A stretch of 64,000 bases of DNA, from contig JACKDU010000004.1 in NCBI GenBank assembly GCA_020633335.1, positions 558,001 to 622,000 on the forward strand, written 5' to 3'. Within the stretch, counting starts at the first letter, position 1. Each line of letters opens with the position of its first letter. The notes beneath the pieces are model-generated. The model did not search any database, was not told the DNA's origin, and worked only from the letters and a program-made list of their open reading frames with translations. This document shows, one piece after another, positions 1 to 10,100 of this stretch. The stretch comes from Myxococcales bacterium. Its GTDB lineage: Bacteria > Myxococcota_A > Polyangia > Nannocystales > Nannocystaceae. The position numbers were made by a program, and so were the translations under genes.

Positions 1-309
1 GGCGAAGTGGTCCGTCGCGCCGTAGTAGGTGTAGACGCAGCGGTCGTTGTCCTCCATGCACTCCTTCTCGCACTCCTTCTGCTGCGGCGGCTGCTGCGGT
101 GGCAGAGTGAAGTGGGGGAGGCTGAGGATGTATTCGTCGATCGACTCGCCCTCCGGCTCCTCGACATCGCCGGTCGAGAGCCCGTGGCCCTCGTCATTCC
201 AGGGGGAGCTGGGGCGCTCGTCGGCGGTCGCACAGGCAGCCAGGAGAGCAATGGACGCCACGAGCGAGACGCCAAGGAGGGGTGAACGGGACACGGTTGC
301 CATCTGCAT
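1..309 (-). CDS. Lipoprotein, 3' part beyond the left edge
   Basis: The first 103 codons of a gene running off the left edge are visible. The N-terminus is a lipoprotein signal: a short charged stretch, a hydrophobic core (SLVASIALL) and lipobox LLAAC with Cys about residue 26. An acidic, Pro/Gln-rich linker follows, then a Cys-rich stretch (ECEKECMEDNDRC). It should be lipid-anchored in the cell envelope. A GAGAGG Shine-Dalgarno site lies seven bases before the ATG at 309; a second in-frame ATG sits at 303. It is divergent from the sigma factor gene. No family is recognised and the fold of the missing part is unknown. Confidence 0.75.
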   Translation of the reverse strand, partial: MQMATVSRSPLLGVSLVASIALLAACATADERPSSPWNDEGHGLSTGDVEEPEGESIDEYILSLPHFTLPPQQPPQQKECEKECMEDNDRCVYTYYGATDHFA

Positions 310-542
310 TGCGATTCCTCTCTCTCGATCAAGTCGGAATGAGGGCGCACACCGCCCTCCTGACTCGACGCATTGGCGCATCCATCGCAGCCGCCGTCGA
401 ATCGCTCCGTCTGTCTGGTTTGTGGTCACAACACAAACGACGGATGAGGACGTCCTCGCGAATTTTCGTTCAGAAACCTGGGTGTGCATCCCTACAAAAT
501 CGACGATGCGTACCCGGGGACTCCGCGCAGCCTCTGTGATAC

Positions 543-1127
543 TTGCTCGGCGTGCTAGACCGAAACGAGGACATTCGACTCTGGGAGGGGTGCTGCTCTG
601 GCGATCCAGAAGCCAAGGCACTCTTCGCGGAGAGACTTCACCCCGTGCTCACCCGCTTCCTCGGCAACAAGGTCGACGACGAGACCGCGAACGAGATCGT
701 CAGCCAGACCTTCGAGCGCCTCTTCAGCGGGACCCTGGCACGCTACAAGGCCCAGAGCAGCCTGACCACCTTCACCGTCGGCGTCGCCTACCACTGCCTC
801 CGCGAGCATGTACGGGCGGTCACTCGCCGACGGGGGGCCGTCGATCCCGACGAGGTGACGCTGGCGTCGCTCTTCCCGACCCCGAGTCAGGTCGTCGCTC
901 AGAGCGAGCGCGAACACCGACTCTTCGCTGCGCTCCGACAGATCCCGCTCGAGCACCAGACGATCCTCGAGCTCCACTACTGGGGTGACCACACAACCGC
1001 GTCGATCGCCGAGATCCTTGAGATCCCGGTCGGTACTGTGCGTTCGCGCCTCGACCGCGCGCGAGAGCTCCTCCGCGTGAAGCTCAAGGAGGGCCACTTC
1101 GATGAGTCCTCTTGGACACGAGCCTAG
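543..1127 (+). CDS. ECF-type RNA polymerase sigma factor
   Basis: Protein of 194 residues, the usual size for an extracytoplasmic-function sigma-70 factor. An N-terminal region 2 (about residues 10-90) contains the helix around NEIVSQTFERLF. A linker leads to region 4 (about 125-185), with ILELHYW and a helix-turn-helix around TASIAEILEIPVGTVRSRLDRAR that would read the -35 element. The start is uncertain: TTG at 543 or GTG at 552, neither with a strong Shine-Dalgarno site. The last 26 bases overlap the following kinase gene, so the two are probably translationally coupled. There is no typical anti-sigma gene; the kinase may take that place, which is inference. Confidence 0.85.
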   Translation: MLGVLDRNEDIRLWEGCCSGDPEAKALFAERLHPVLTRFLGNKVDDETANEIVSQTFERLFSGTLARYKAQSSLTTFTVGVAYHCLREHVRAVTRRRGAVDPDEVTLASLFPTPSQVVAQSEREHRLFAALRQIPLEHQTILELHYWGDHTTASIAEILEIPVGTVRSRLDRARELLRVKLKEGHFDESSWTRA

Positions 1128-4100
1128 CGCGATATCGACGCTTCAGCATCTCTTCGCCGCCGCCCGCCCGCCACCGCAGGATCGACTCGATGAGCTCATC
1201 GCCGCGGGTCGGACGGCGCAGGTCGGCGTGCGGATGGGCCGCTACGTGCTCGGACGCCTCCTCGGTGCGGGGGGTACTGCCGCTGTCTTCGAGGGGATCG
1301 ACGCCGATCTCGATCGGCGGGTGGCGATCAAGATCCTCCGGGCCCAGACCCCGAGGCAGCGCCTCGTCCGCGAGGCGCAGGCGCTCGCACGACTCCGCCA
1401 CCCGAACGTCGTGGCCTTCTACGAGATTGGCGAAGACCAGGCCGGCTTCCTCTATATCGTGATGGAGCTGGTGCAGGGGCAGACCCTCGGCCAGCTCCTC
1501 CGGTCAGCTCCGCCGCTGGCGACGATCATCGATCTCTTCGTCGGAGCTGGACGCGGACTCGAAGCCGCGCACCGCGCCGGCCTCGCGCACCGAGACTTCA
1601 AGCCAGCGAACGTGCTGGTGTCGGACGAGCAGGTCGTTCGCGTCGTCGACTTCGGGCTCGCCAAGGACTCGGCTGTCGTGCCGACCACAGCTCCGATCGG
1701 CGCGTTGGCGGATCGCTTCGCAACACAAACGGGGGCGCTCCTCGGCACCCCCTACTACATGGCGCCCGAGCAGCACGCAGGACAACCGGGCGACGCGAAG
1801 GGGGACCAGTTCTCGTTCGCGCTCTCCCTCTGGCTCGCTCTCGGGGGCGTCCATCCGCTCCAGGAGGACTCCGGACACTCCGTCGCCCCATCCTGGAATC
1901 GAGTCTTGAAGAGTTCGGAGCTTTCGGCTCCGAGGTGGCTCCAGCGGGTGTTGATCCGCGCCCTCCAGCTCGACCCCGACAAGCGTTGGCCCGACATGGG
2001 GGCGTTGATCGACCGAATCGAGCGCTCGCCTCTACGCCGCTTCCTCCGCCGAGCACTCATGGCCCTGGTGGTCCTGGTGATCGTCGGAGTTGTGGCTCTC
2101 CTCGTTCGCTCACTCCTGGAGTCCCATGAGCGGGAGGAGCAGGTCCGGGCAGCGGAGCGCGAGGCCCTGGCGCGCGCCCAGGCGAGCGCGAGCGCTGCGA
2201 GAGATCGCGGTCTGGTGCTCGCGGCGCGGCTCTCCCGCGCAGATCCAACGGTCGCGCTGCTCACGCTGCAGGAGGTCCAACACCCCGAGAGCACCCCGGG
2301 GTGGTTCTCGGTCGCCTTCGATCTCCTCAACAAGCCGGTGAGCAGCGCCGTCCTCCGCGGGCACGAAGATCGTGTCCTGAATGCTTCCTTCAGCCCGAAC
2401 GGAAGGTGGCTCGCCACTGCCTCCGCGGACGGCACAGCCCGCGTGTGGCGGCGCGACGGACGAGGCGATCCCCTGGTTCTCCGCGGGCATACGGATCGCG
2501 TTCACTTCGCCAACTTCAGCCCCGATAGCCGCTGGCTTGTCACTAGCTCCCGTGATCGCAGAGCGCTCGTCTGGGATCTCGAGCACCCCGAGACGCCCGT
2601 CGAGCTCGCTGGCCACGACTCAATCCTGTGGTGGGCCGGCTTCAGTCCAGACGGTCGCTGGATCGCTACGGCCTCCAGGGACCAGACCGCTCGTCTCTGG
2701 AGCACCTCGGAGGTTCTATCCTCGGCGTCCGGCCCTGTGGAACCTCCCGCGATCCTCTCGGGACACGACGACCAGATATGGTGGGGAGAGTTCAACCCAG
2801 AGAGCACTCATCTCGTGACGGCCTCCAAGGATGGGACCGCCAGAGTCTGGTCGCTCGCCGAGCCAGACTCGCCTCCCCTCGTTCTTTCGCACGACAAGTC
2901 GAAGGCAAACGTCCTCCGCGCTCACTTCAGCCCCGACGGAACAAAGATCGTCACCGCGGGAATGGATGAGACCATACGCGTGTGGTCGCTCCCCGAGCAA
3001 AGCGATCTCGCGTTGACAACGCGAGGATTTCCCGCGCACGATGCGACGTTTAGCGACGACGGTGCGCTCCTCTTGGCTTCATGGGCCATCCACGCATCAC
3101 CCAAAATCTGGGACGCGACCAGCGGCGAACTTGTCGCTGAACTCGATGGCGCGAAAGGATTCTCGGAGCATGGCGCCTTCTTGTCGGGAACCCAATCTGT
3201 AGTCGTCGCCGATAGCGGCTGCGTGTGGCACTGGAGGGACCCCTCGGACACGTCCCCTGCCGCTCTTTGCGGCCTCGGCTCCTCGGCCGCGGCTCTCGTC
3301 ACTACGGATGACGGCATGGCCGTTGCAGCCGCCACGACGGCCGGTGAGATCCGTGTCTGGGAGAAGGGATCCTGGGAAGCCACGACACTCGTCCACCGAG
3401 GAGACTCCGGCCTCACCATCAGCAATGACGACTCCTTCGTCGTCGCAAGCGATCGCCAACTCTCCGAACTCTCTGTGCACAGCGCGGTGACGAGCCATCG
3501 ACTCGCACGTATCCAAAAGCAGGGCGATTCCCAGTTTCGCTACGTTGCTCTACACCCCGACGGCAAGAGGGCTCTCATCACAACGACGACAGGCATCATT
3601 CTCTGGGACATTTGGAGCGAACGAGCCGTCTGGCGACACGGGCTCCAGAACGAAAGCCAGGCCAATGCCTTCTTCGCAGGCCACGGGCACGTCCTTGTGT
3701 GCGAGCTCACGCGCAAACGGGCAAGTCTCTTGAATGCTCAGACAGGAGAGTCTGTCAAATGGACGGTTAGCGCCACCGCAGGAGGCGCTGCCAGCGTTCA
3801 AAGCAGCAGCTTTGCGACCATCCACAGCGATGGTCTCCTGCATCTCTGGGATATCGGACGAGATGGCGCCACGTCTGTGCCGCGTATTCTGGCGCGTCTT
3901 GAAACCAGCGGAATGGGCGTGAGCATCGAACCGGGCCCGACGCTCGTCGCCATCGGTGGTTCGCAGGTCGTCGCCCTCTCGCTTCCCGACGGACGGCAAC
4001 TCTTCCAACACCGCATGAAGGGCTCAATGATTGCCCAGGCGTTGGTCAGCCCGACAGGCAGGCTTCTCGTAGTACGCTCGAACACCCAGGTCGAGGTGTG

Positions 4101-4542
4101 GGATCTTCAGAGGCGAGCGCTAGTAGATTCCTGGCGGGCCGATCCAGGCAACGCCGCAACCGCCAGTCATGGTCTCTCCCTTTCGAAGAGCGAGAAATTT
4201 CTCGCGATCGCTGAAGCCGAGACTGTTTCAGTTCGAGACCTCACACTAGGAGCTTGGATCGGATCGATCGATGCTGTTCAGTCACCGCTAAAGGCCCATT
4301 TTGTCGGCTCTGAGGATGACCTTTGGATCCTTGGACGCGGGAGCGGGATTCACAGGTTCCGTACCCAGAGCCTTCTCGTGGACGGGCCCGCCGAGTTCGA
4401 GCAGTACTCACGCCAGCGCACGAGCGCATGCTTGTCGCCCCAGCAGCGAGAGGTGCTCGGCGAAGCTCCGATGGAGGCGGCGCTCGGCGCACTGAGCTGT
4501 GAACTCGCAAACGGACGAAGGCCCTCCCTCACTTTCTGGTGA
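1102..4542 (+). CDS. Membrane Ser/Thr protein kinase with WD40 repeats
   Basis: Protein of 1146 residues. The Hanks-type kinase domain (about 44-310) shows a Gly-rich loop (GRLLGAGGTAAVFEG), the VAIKIL lysine, catalytic HRDFKPAN near 164, DFGLAK and GTPYYMAPEQ, so it should be active. One transmembrane helix (about 318-338, MALVVLVIVGVVALLV) is followed by a short helical stretch and then WD40 repeats from about 415 to beyond 1000. The early repeats are clear (LRGHEDRVLNASFSPNG and following); the later ones are degenerate. The likely arrangement is a cytoplasmic kinase with a periplasmic beta-propeller sensor. The gene overlaps the ECF sigma factor gene, a kinase/sigma layout common in myxobacteria and planctomycetes. 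The 3' half looks less G/C-biased than neighbouring genes. Confidence 0.9.
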   Translation: MSPLGHEPSAISTLQHLFAAARPPPQDRLDELIAAGRTAQVGVRMGRYVLGRLLGAGGTAAVFEGIDADLDRRVAIKILRAQTPRQRLVREAQALARLRHPNVVAFYEIGEDQAGFLYIVMELVQGQTLGQLLRSAPPLATIIDLFVGAGRGLEAAHRAGLAHRDFKPANVLVSDEQVVRVVDFGLAKDSAVVPTTAPIGALADRFATQTGALLGTPYYMAPEQHAGQPGDAKGDQFSFALSLWLALGGVHPLQEDSGHSVAPSWNRVLKSSELSAPRWLQRVLIRALQLDPDKRWPDMGALIDRIERSPLRRFLRRALMALVVLVIVGVVALLVRSLLESHEREEQVRAAEREALARAQASASAARDRGLVLAARLSRADPTVALLTLQEVQHPESTPGWFSVAFDLLNKPVSSAVLRGHEDRVLNASFSPNGRWLATASADGTARVWRRDGRGDPLVLRGHTDRVHFANFSPDSRWLVTSSRDRRALVWDLEHPETPVELAGHDSILWWAGFSPDGRWIATASRDQTARLWSTSEVLSSASGPVEPPAILSGHDDQIWWGEFNPESTHLVTASKDGTARVWSLAEPDSPPLVLSHDKSKANVLRAHFSPDGTKIVTAGMDETIRVWSLPEQSDLALTTRGFPAHDATFSDDGALLLASWAIHASPKIWDATSGELVAELDGAKGFSEHGAFLSGTQSVVVADSGCVWHWRDPSDTSPAALCGLGSSAAALVTTDDGMAVAAATTAGEIRVWEKGSWEATTLVHRGDSGLTISNDDSFVVASDRQLSELSVHSAVTSHRLARIQKQGDSQFRYVALHPDGKRALITTTTGIILWDIWSERAVWRHGLQNESQANAFFAGHGHVLVCELTRKRASLLNAQTGESVKWTVSATAGGAASVQSSSFATIHSDGLLHLWDIGRDGATSVPRILARLETSGMGVSIEPGPTLVAIGGSQVVALSLPDGRQLFQHRMKGSMIAQALVSPTGRLLVVRSNTQVEVWDLQRRALVDSWRADPGNAATASHGLSLSKSEKFLAIAEAETVSVRDLTLGAWIGSIDAVQSPLKAHFVGSEDDLWILGRGSGIHRFRTQSLLVDGPAEFEQYSRQRTSACLSPQQREVLGEAPMEAALGALSCELANGRRPSLTFW

Positions 4543-4564
4543 TGGCCTCCCGGCCACATGGCAT

Positions 4565-4582
4565 GTGTTCATTCGCGAACAC
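4565..4582. terminator. Hairpin after the WD40 kinase gene
   Basis: GTGTTC and GAACAC form a perfect 6-bp stem with a 6-base loop, 22 bases after the kinase stop codon. A small palindrome (CACATGGCATGTG) immediately precedes it. No T-tract follows, so this could be a weak terminator or a protein-binding site. Confidence 0.4.
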
Positions 4583-4824
4583 GATGGCTCGCCGGTGCCT
4601 ACCTCGACGCAGCGCGCAGGTCGAAATCACGCAACAGTGCGCGACGCCAATACACGACAAGCGCGAACGCTCGGCCGGATGAAACAGACCTGAGAGTCGG
4701 CTCAGCTGGTACCATCACGAGTGCTTGATCATGGTGGTCTCGATCGTAAACCTGCGCTTTCGCCGTTTCCGGGAAGGGGATCTCAGCCGTGCCATCTGAG
4801 CATCAAGCCGAGACCCGTTCGTCC

Positions 4825-4853
4825 GGGAGGCCGGCCCCACGGCCCGGCCTCCC
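4825..4853. other. 10-bp perfect inverted repeat upstream of excisionase gene
   Basis: GGGAGGCCGG and CCGGCCTCCC face each other across 9 bases in the 404-base gap between the kinase and excisionase genes. The rest of this gap (4583-4824 and 4854-4946) shows no convincing gene. The repeat may terminate transcription entering the integrase module or be a recombinase/excisionase site; the sequence alone cannot decide. Confidence 0.4.
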
Positions 4854-4946
4854 GAACTTGAGGCTCGTCCCGATCGAGCGGACAGCGGAGGCGACGGGCC
4901 TTCATGAGGTCACACCGGTCAGAGGGCCGGTTCAAGGAGGTGGAAG

Positions 4947-5171
4947 ATGGGAGAGCGGAACGACGGGAAGCGAGGACATGAGTCGCCGCTGATGACAGCG
5001 GACGAGCTCGCTAGTTGGCTCCACTGCTCGCGGCGAGCGGTCTACGACCGCGTCTACCGGGGGCAGCTGCCGGGGACGGTGAGGGTCGGCAGGCGGCTCT
5101 ACTTCATGCGCGAAAGCGTGCTAGCCTTCCTGCGGGAAGGAACAGAGGGGCGCTCATGGAGGAGTCAATGA
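4947..5171 (+). CDS. Excisionase-like MerR/HTH_17 DNA-binding protein
   Basis: Small protein (74 residues) with a winged-helix excisionase fold: MTADELASWLHCSRRAVYDR is the helix-turn-helix and GTVRVGRRLYFMRESVLAFL the wing and following strand. Such proteins help a tyrosine recombinase choose direction. A very strong AAGGAGG Shine-Dalgarno site precedes the ATG. The stop codon overlaps the integrase start as ATGA, so the two are cotranslated and form a recombination module. Confidence 0.8.
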   Translation: MGERNDGKRGHESPLMTADELASWLHCSRRAVYDRVYRGQLPGTVRVGRRLYFMRESVLAFLREGTEGRSWRSQ

Positions 5172-6301
5172 GCGTCAAGATCCGAGAGCGGGTCTACCCC
5201 GAGACCAACACCGTGACCTGGCAGGCTGACATCCACGTCAAGCTCATCGACGGCCGGAAGATTCGCGAGCGCGCGAAGATCCCCGGCGCGACGAGCCGCT
5301 CCGCCGCCCTCAAGTGGGCGAAGGAGCGGGAGCGTTGGCTGATCCTGCACGGGCACGAGAAGGAGGATGACAAGGCCCTCGACGGGCAGGAGGGAGAGGC
5401 CGCGGCGCCCCCGGAGATGCCGACGCTGGCGGAGTTCAGCGAGCGCTTCATCGCCGAGTACGTCCTCGCCAACCGGCTCAAGCCGAGCACCGTCTACAAC
5501 CGAAAGAAGTACATCCGCGCCTACTTGATCCCGAACCTCGGCGATCGACCCCTCGACCAGATCGGCGAGGCCGACGTCCAGAAGCTCAAGGCGCTCTACG
5601 CCCACCTGGCCCCGTCGAGCGTCAACGCGATCCTCGAGGTCCTGGGCGCTGTCCTGCGGATGGGCGTCGAGTGGGGGGTGATCCCCGCGATGCCGCGGGT
5701 CCGCAAGATCAAGGCGCAGCAGCACCGCTTCGCGTACTACGACGAGGTCACCTACCAGCGGCTCGTGCGGGCCGCCGGCGAGGTCGACGAGCGCAGCCTC
5801 CTGGCGGTGCTCCTCGGCGGCGACGCGGGCCTCCGCGGCGGCGAGATCGCGGGGCTCCGCCTGGTCCACTGCGACGTCGAGCGCGGCGTCCTCCACATCG
5901 TCGAGAACGACTGGAGGGGCAAGGTCGGGCTGCCGAAGGGCAACCGCCCGCGCCAGGTCGTGATGACCGCGCGCCTCCGGGCGCTCCTTCGCGAGATCAA
6001 GGAGCGGAGCGACGACCACGAGGAGCGTGCCATCGCCCGCAGCCGCGGTCAGGGCACGGCGACCACCCGGGTCATCGCCGGGCTCGTCCAGAAGGCCCAG
6101 CGGGCGGCCGGCCTGCCCCCGACGGGCACCCACATCCTCCGGCACACCTTCTGCTCGCGGCTCGCCGCGCGCGGGGCGACGCCGAGGGCGATCCAGGAGC
6201 TCGCGGGCCACGCGAGCTCGAGCACCACCGACCGCTACATGCACCTCGCGCCCGGCGCGTTGCGCACCGCGATCGCGCTCATCGAGGGCGAGAGCGCGTA
6301 G
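5168..6301 (+). CDS. Tyrosine recombinase / phage-type integrase
   Basis: Protein of 377 residues. The start at 5168 is chosen because it forms an ATGA overlap with the excisionase stop and has GGAGGAG five bases upstream; the frame is open further upstream. The order is an AP2-like arm-binding segment, a core-binding SAM-like domain around TLAEFSERFIAEYV, and the catalytic domain. Catalytic residues seen: Arg in GDAGLRGGEIAGLR, His-x-x-Arg in HILRHTFCSRLAARG, His in LAGHASSSTTDRYMHL, and that motif's Tyr as nucleophile. It looks intact. The gene immediately downstream is truncated, suggesting a past integration or deletion here. Confidence 0.92.
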   Translation: MSVKIRERVYPETNTVTWQADIHVKLIDGRKIRERAKIPGATSRSAALKWAKERERWLILHGHEKEDDKALDGQEGEAAAPPEMPTLAEFSERFIAEYVLANRLKPSTVYNRKKYIRAYLIPNLGDRPLDQIGEADVQKLKALYAHLAPSSVNAILEVLGAVLRMGVEWGVIPAMPRVRKIKAQQHRFAYYDEVTYQRLVRAAGEVDERSLLAVLLGGDAGLRGGEIAGLRLVHCDVERGVLHIVENDWRGKVGLPKGNRPRQVVMTARLRALLREIKERSDDHEERAIARSRGQGTATTRVIAGLVQKAQRAAGLPPTGTHILRHTFCSRLAARGATPRAIQELAGHASSSTTDRYMHLAPGALRTAIALIEGESA

Positions 6302-6363
6302 TGGCACGGCTACGTCACGAGCGCCGACGCGCTGAAAAAATCTCAAGAAAATCAACAAGCTAG

Positions 6364-6966
6364 GGTGGTCTGGTCGTCTACTGCGACATGACCACCGACG
6401 GCGGCGGCTGGATGATGGTCTTCAAGGTCTCGTCGGGCGTCGCCGGCAACGCCAACACCCTGTGGAACGGCGCCGCCCTCAACGACGACGACCTCACCCT
6501 CCTCGACACCGCCAAGGCCGACAAGCACTACGTCAGCCGCTACGTCAGCACCACCTGGAACCAGGGCGGCGTCACCCTCAGCGAGGTCCGGGCCCACACC
6601 TACGTGAACCAGGTCCTCGGCAAGTACTTCAAGTTCGACGGGAGCGGGAGCAACAAGACCAACTGGTTCACCTCCGCGAAGCTGACGATGTCGTCGTACC
6701 TCGACGTCAAGAGCGGGCCCTGGAACTACTTCGCGATCGCCGGCGACAACGCCAACGGCCGCAACTGGTTCATCAGCCGCAACTACGGCGGCTGTGGCAA
6801 CGACGCCGGCTGGCTGATCGTCGACACCACCGCGGATCCCTGCACCTGGGAGTCGGGCGCCGGCGCGCCGCTCCGGATCCTCTACTCCGGCGCCAACACC
6901 TACTCGAACTGGAACACCGCCAATCAGATCGTCAAGGGCGACGTCTTCGCGGTCTTCGTCCGCTAG
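6364..6966 (+). pseudogene. 5'-truncated fibrinogen-like domain protein
   Basis: The frame opens after a TAG at 6361 and reads VYCDMTTDGGGW, the hallmark that normally lies well inside secreted proteins with a fibrinogen C-terminal-like domain, not at their start. About 190 residues follow, including NANGRNWFISRNYGGCGNDAGW and a Cys pair, to a stop at 6966. The first ATG (6388) is in the middle of this motif, and no signal peptide or upstream part is present. The gene has therefore probably lost its 5' end next to the integrase. A short functional protein cannot be fully excluded. Confidence 0.65.
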
Positions 6967-7188
6967 GGGCGCTCGTCCCTGGCGCGCTTCGTCGCCGCCC
7001 CGGCGTCGGGTCGCGCGTCCGCGCGTCCGCTCGTCGGGGTCCACGTCCCCCATCGTCGACGAAGATCGAATCCATCGGCGCGGATCTCCGCGTGAGGGTG
7101 GCGTCCGCCGAGCACCGCGCGATCATGACGAGCGCGCGCGAAAGCATGGGTTGCGCGACTTCTGGACCCTGTCCTAGACCCTCGAGTC

Positions 7189-10100
7189 ATGGATGGAGAC
7201 ACACGGGAGATCTACCCGCCGGCCTCCCCCGCGCTCGGGTGCGCGACGCTGGCGGAGGTGCTGGTCCACCGCGCCGGCGAGCGACCCGAGGGGCTCGCCT
7301 TCCGCTTCCTCGAGGAGGGCGAGGTCGACGGACGGGTGAGCGCGTGGAGCTGGGGTGAGCTCAAGCGACGGGCCGACTCGATCGCCGCGGCGATCGCCGA
7401 GCACGCGGCCCCGGGGCAGCGGGCCCTCCTCCTCTTCGCGCCCGGCCTCGACTTCATCGCCGCCTTCTTCGGCTGCCTGATCGCCGGCGTCGTCGCCGTA
7501 CCGGTGCCGCCCCCAGATCCGCGGCGCCTCGACGCGACGCTCCCCCGCCTCCTCGGCGTCGTCGCCGACGCCGATCCCTGCGTGGTCCTGACGACGACGG
7601 CGATCGCCGGCTTCGGCCGGGCGCTGGGCGGCGCCTTCGCGGCGCTCCCCTGGATCGAGGTCGACGCGGTCTGGCCCGCCGCCGCCCCGGCGGTCGCGGT
7701 CGCGCCCGATGACCTCGCCTTCCTCCAATACACCTCGGGCTCCACCGGCGATCCCCGCGGCGTGATGGTCAGCCACCGCAACCTCCTCGCCAACCTGGCG
7801 ATGAGCGACCGCGGCTACGAGCTCGCCGGTCGCGAGGGACAGGTGGTGAGCTGGCTCCCCTTCTACCACGACATGGGGCTCATCGGCGTCGTCCTCGGCA
7901 ACGCCTACCAGGGGAGCGTCGCCACGCTCTTCTCGCCGCTCGACTTCCTCAAGCGGCCGCTCCGCTGGCTCGAGGCGATCTCGCGCTACGGCGTGCCGGC
8001 GATGAGCGGCGCCCCCGACTTCGCCTACGCCTACGTCGCCCGCCGGGCGACGCCGGCGGAGATCCGCGCGCTCGACCTCTCGCGCTGGGTCCTCGCGTTC
8101 TGCGGCGCCGAGCCGGTGCAGGCCTCGACCCTCGATCGCTTCGCCGAGACCTTCGCGCCCGCGGGCTTCCGCCGCGACGCGTTTCGGCCCTCCTACGGGC
8201 TCGCGGAGGCGACGCTCTTCGTCTCCGCGACCGCCGGCGAGCCGCGGATCCTCGCGGTCGACGGCGCCGCCCTCCAGCGCGGCGTCGTCCGCCCGGGCGA
8301 TCGCCCCCAGGTCTCCTGCGGCCGCCCCGACCCCGAGGAGCGGGTGCGGATCGTCGCGCCCGAGAGCGGCGCTCCGGTCCCCGACGGCGTCGTCGGCGAG
8401 ATCCTCATCGCCGGCGACCACGTCGTCGACGGCTACTGGCGCCAGCCCGAGCACCCGAGCTTCGCCGCCCGCCTCGACGACGGCGACGGCCCCTACCTCC
8501 GCAGCGGCGACCTCGGCTTCCTCCACGGGGGCGAGCTCTTCATCAGCGGCCGCCTCAAGGACCTGATCATCGTCCGCGGCCGCAACCTCTTCCCCAACGA
8601 CCTCGAGGCCGCCTGCGACGGGATCCACCCGGCGATCCGGAGCGGCGGCGTCGCGGCCTTCGGCTTCGATCGGGGCGACGGCGAGGGCGGGCGGATCGCG
8701 GCGCTGATCGAGGTCAAGCTCGAGGGCGCGAGCGCCGACGAGGTGAGCGCGCGGGTCCGCGAGGCGATCGCCGCGGGCTTCGGCGTCCAGGTCGACGCGG
8801 TCCTGGTGCCGCCGCGGACGATCCCGCGGACCACGAGCGGCAAGATCCGCCGCAGCGAGCTGCGCTCGCGCTGGCTCGCCGGCGAGGTGACGGTGCTCGC
8901 CGAATCGCGGGCCGCGCCCATCGCCGACTCCGAGCCACCCGCGCCGCCGCGGCACACCAGGAAGGAGCTCGTCGCCTGGATCACCGCGTGGATCCAGGAG
9001 CGCGTCCGCCCCGGGCCGCTGCGGCCGAGCGAGAGCTTCACCAGCGCCGGCCTCGACTCGCTCAACCTGGTCTGGCTGGCGAGCGACCTCGAGAAGCTCC
9101 TCGGCTTCGACATCCCGGTCGAGACGCTCTTCGGCGGCTCGATCAAGACGACCGCCGCGCTCCTGGCGATGGGCGAGCGCAAGCTCGGGTCGACCCGCAG
9201 GATCGACCTCGCCGCCGAGGCCCGCCTCGATCCCGCGATCGCGCCGATCGCCTCGCCGCCGCCGCGGGCCGCCGACGCGCCGCTCCTGATCACCGGCGCG
9301 ACCGGCTTCGTCGGCGCCTACCTCGTCGCCGCCCTCCTCCGCCGGAGCTCGGCGCCGCTCCTCTGCCTCGCCCGCGCCGCCGACGACGACGAGGCCCGCG
9401 CGCGGGTGCTCCACGCGCTCGCCCGCTTCGACCTCGACGAGCGCGCGCTCGCCCGGGTCCGCGGCCTCGCCGGCGACCTCGCCCGCCCCGGCCTCGGCCT
9501 CGACGAGGCCCGCCTCGCCGCCCTCGCCGGCGAGGTCGCGGCGATCTACCACTGCGCCGCCGAGATCGACTGGGTCAAGCCCTACTCGTCGCTGCGCCCG
9601 GTGAACGTCGACGGCACCCGCGCGATCCTCCGCCTCGCCTGCGCCGGCGGGGCGGCGCTCCACTACGTCTCGACGATCGGCGTCTACCCGCTCGGCGAGG
9701 ACGTCGCGATCCCCTTCGCCGAGGACGCGCCGCTCGGCGAGAGCGACAAGCTCCAGCTCGGCTACAGCCAGAGCAAGTGGGTCGCCGAGAAGCTGGTCGA
9801 GGAGGCGCGCGCGCGCGGCCTGCCGGTGACCGTGTACCGCCCTGGCCTGGTCAGCGGCGAGCGGCGCAGCGGCTACGAGCGCGATCCGGAGCACCAGCTC
9901 CTCTACGCGTTCATCGCCGGCTGCGTCGCGTTTGGCCAGGCGCCGGCGCTCGAGAAGGTGATCGACGCCTCGCCGGTCGACTGGGTCGCCGAGGCGATCG
10001 CCGCCCTCTCCCTCCTCCCCGAGGCCCGCGGGCGCCGCCTCAACCTGATCAACCGGGCGCCGATCCGCCAGCGCGAGCTCTACGCGGCGCTCCGCGCCCG

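Noticed and set aside
4543..4693. Short frames after the WD40 kinase
   Set aside because: No ribosome site or domain; they overlap hairpin structures.
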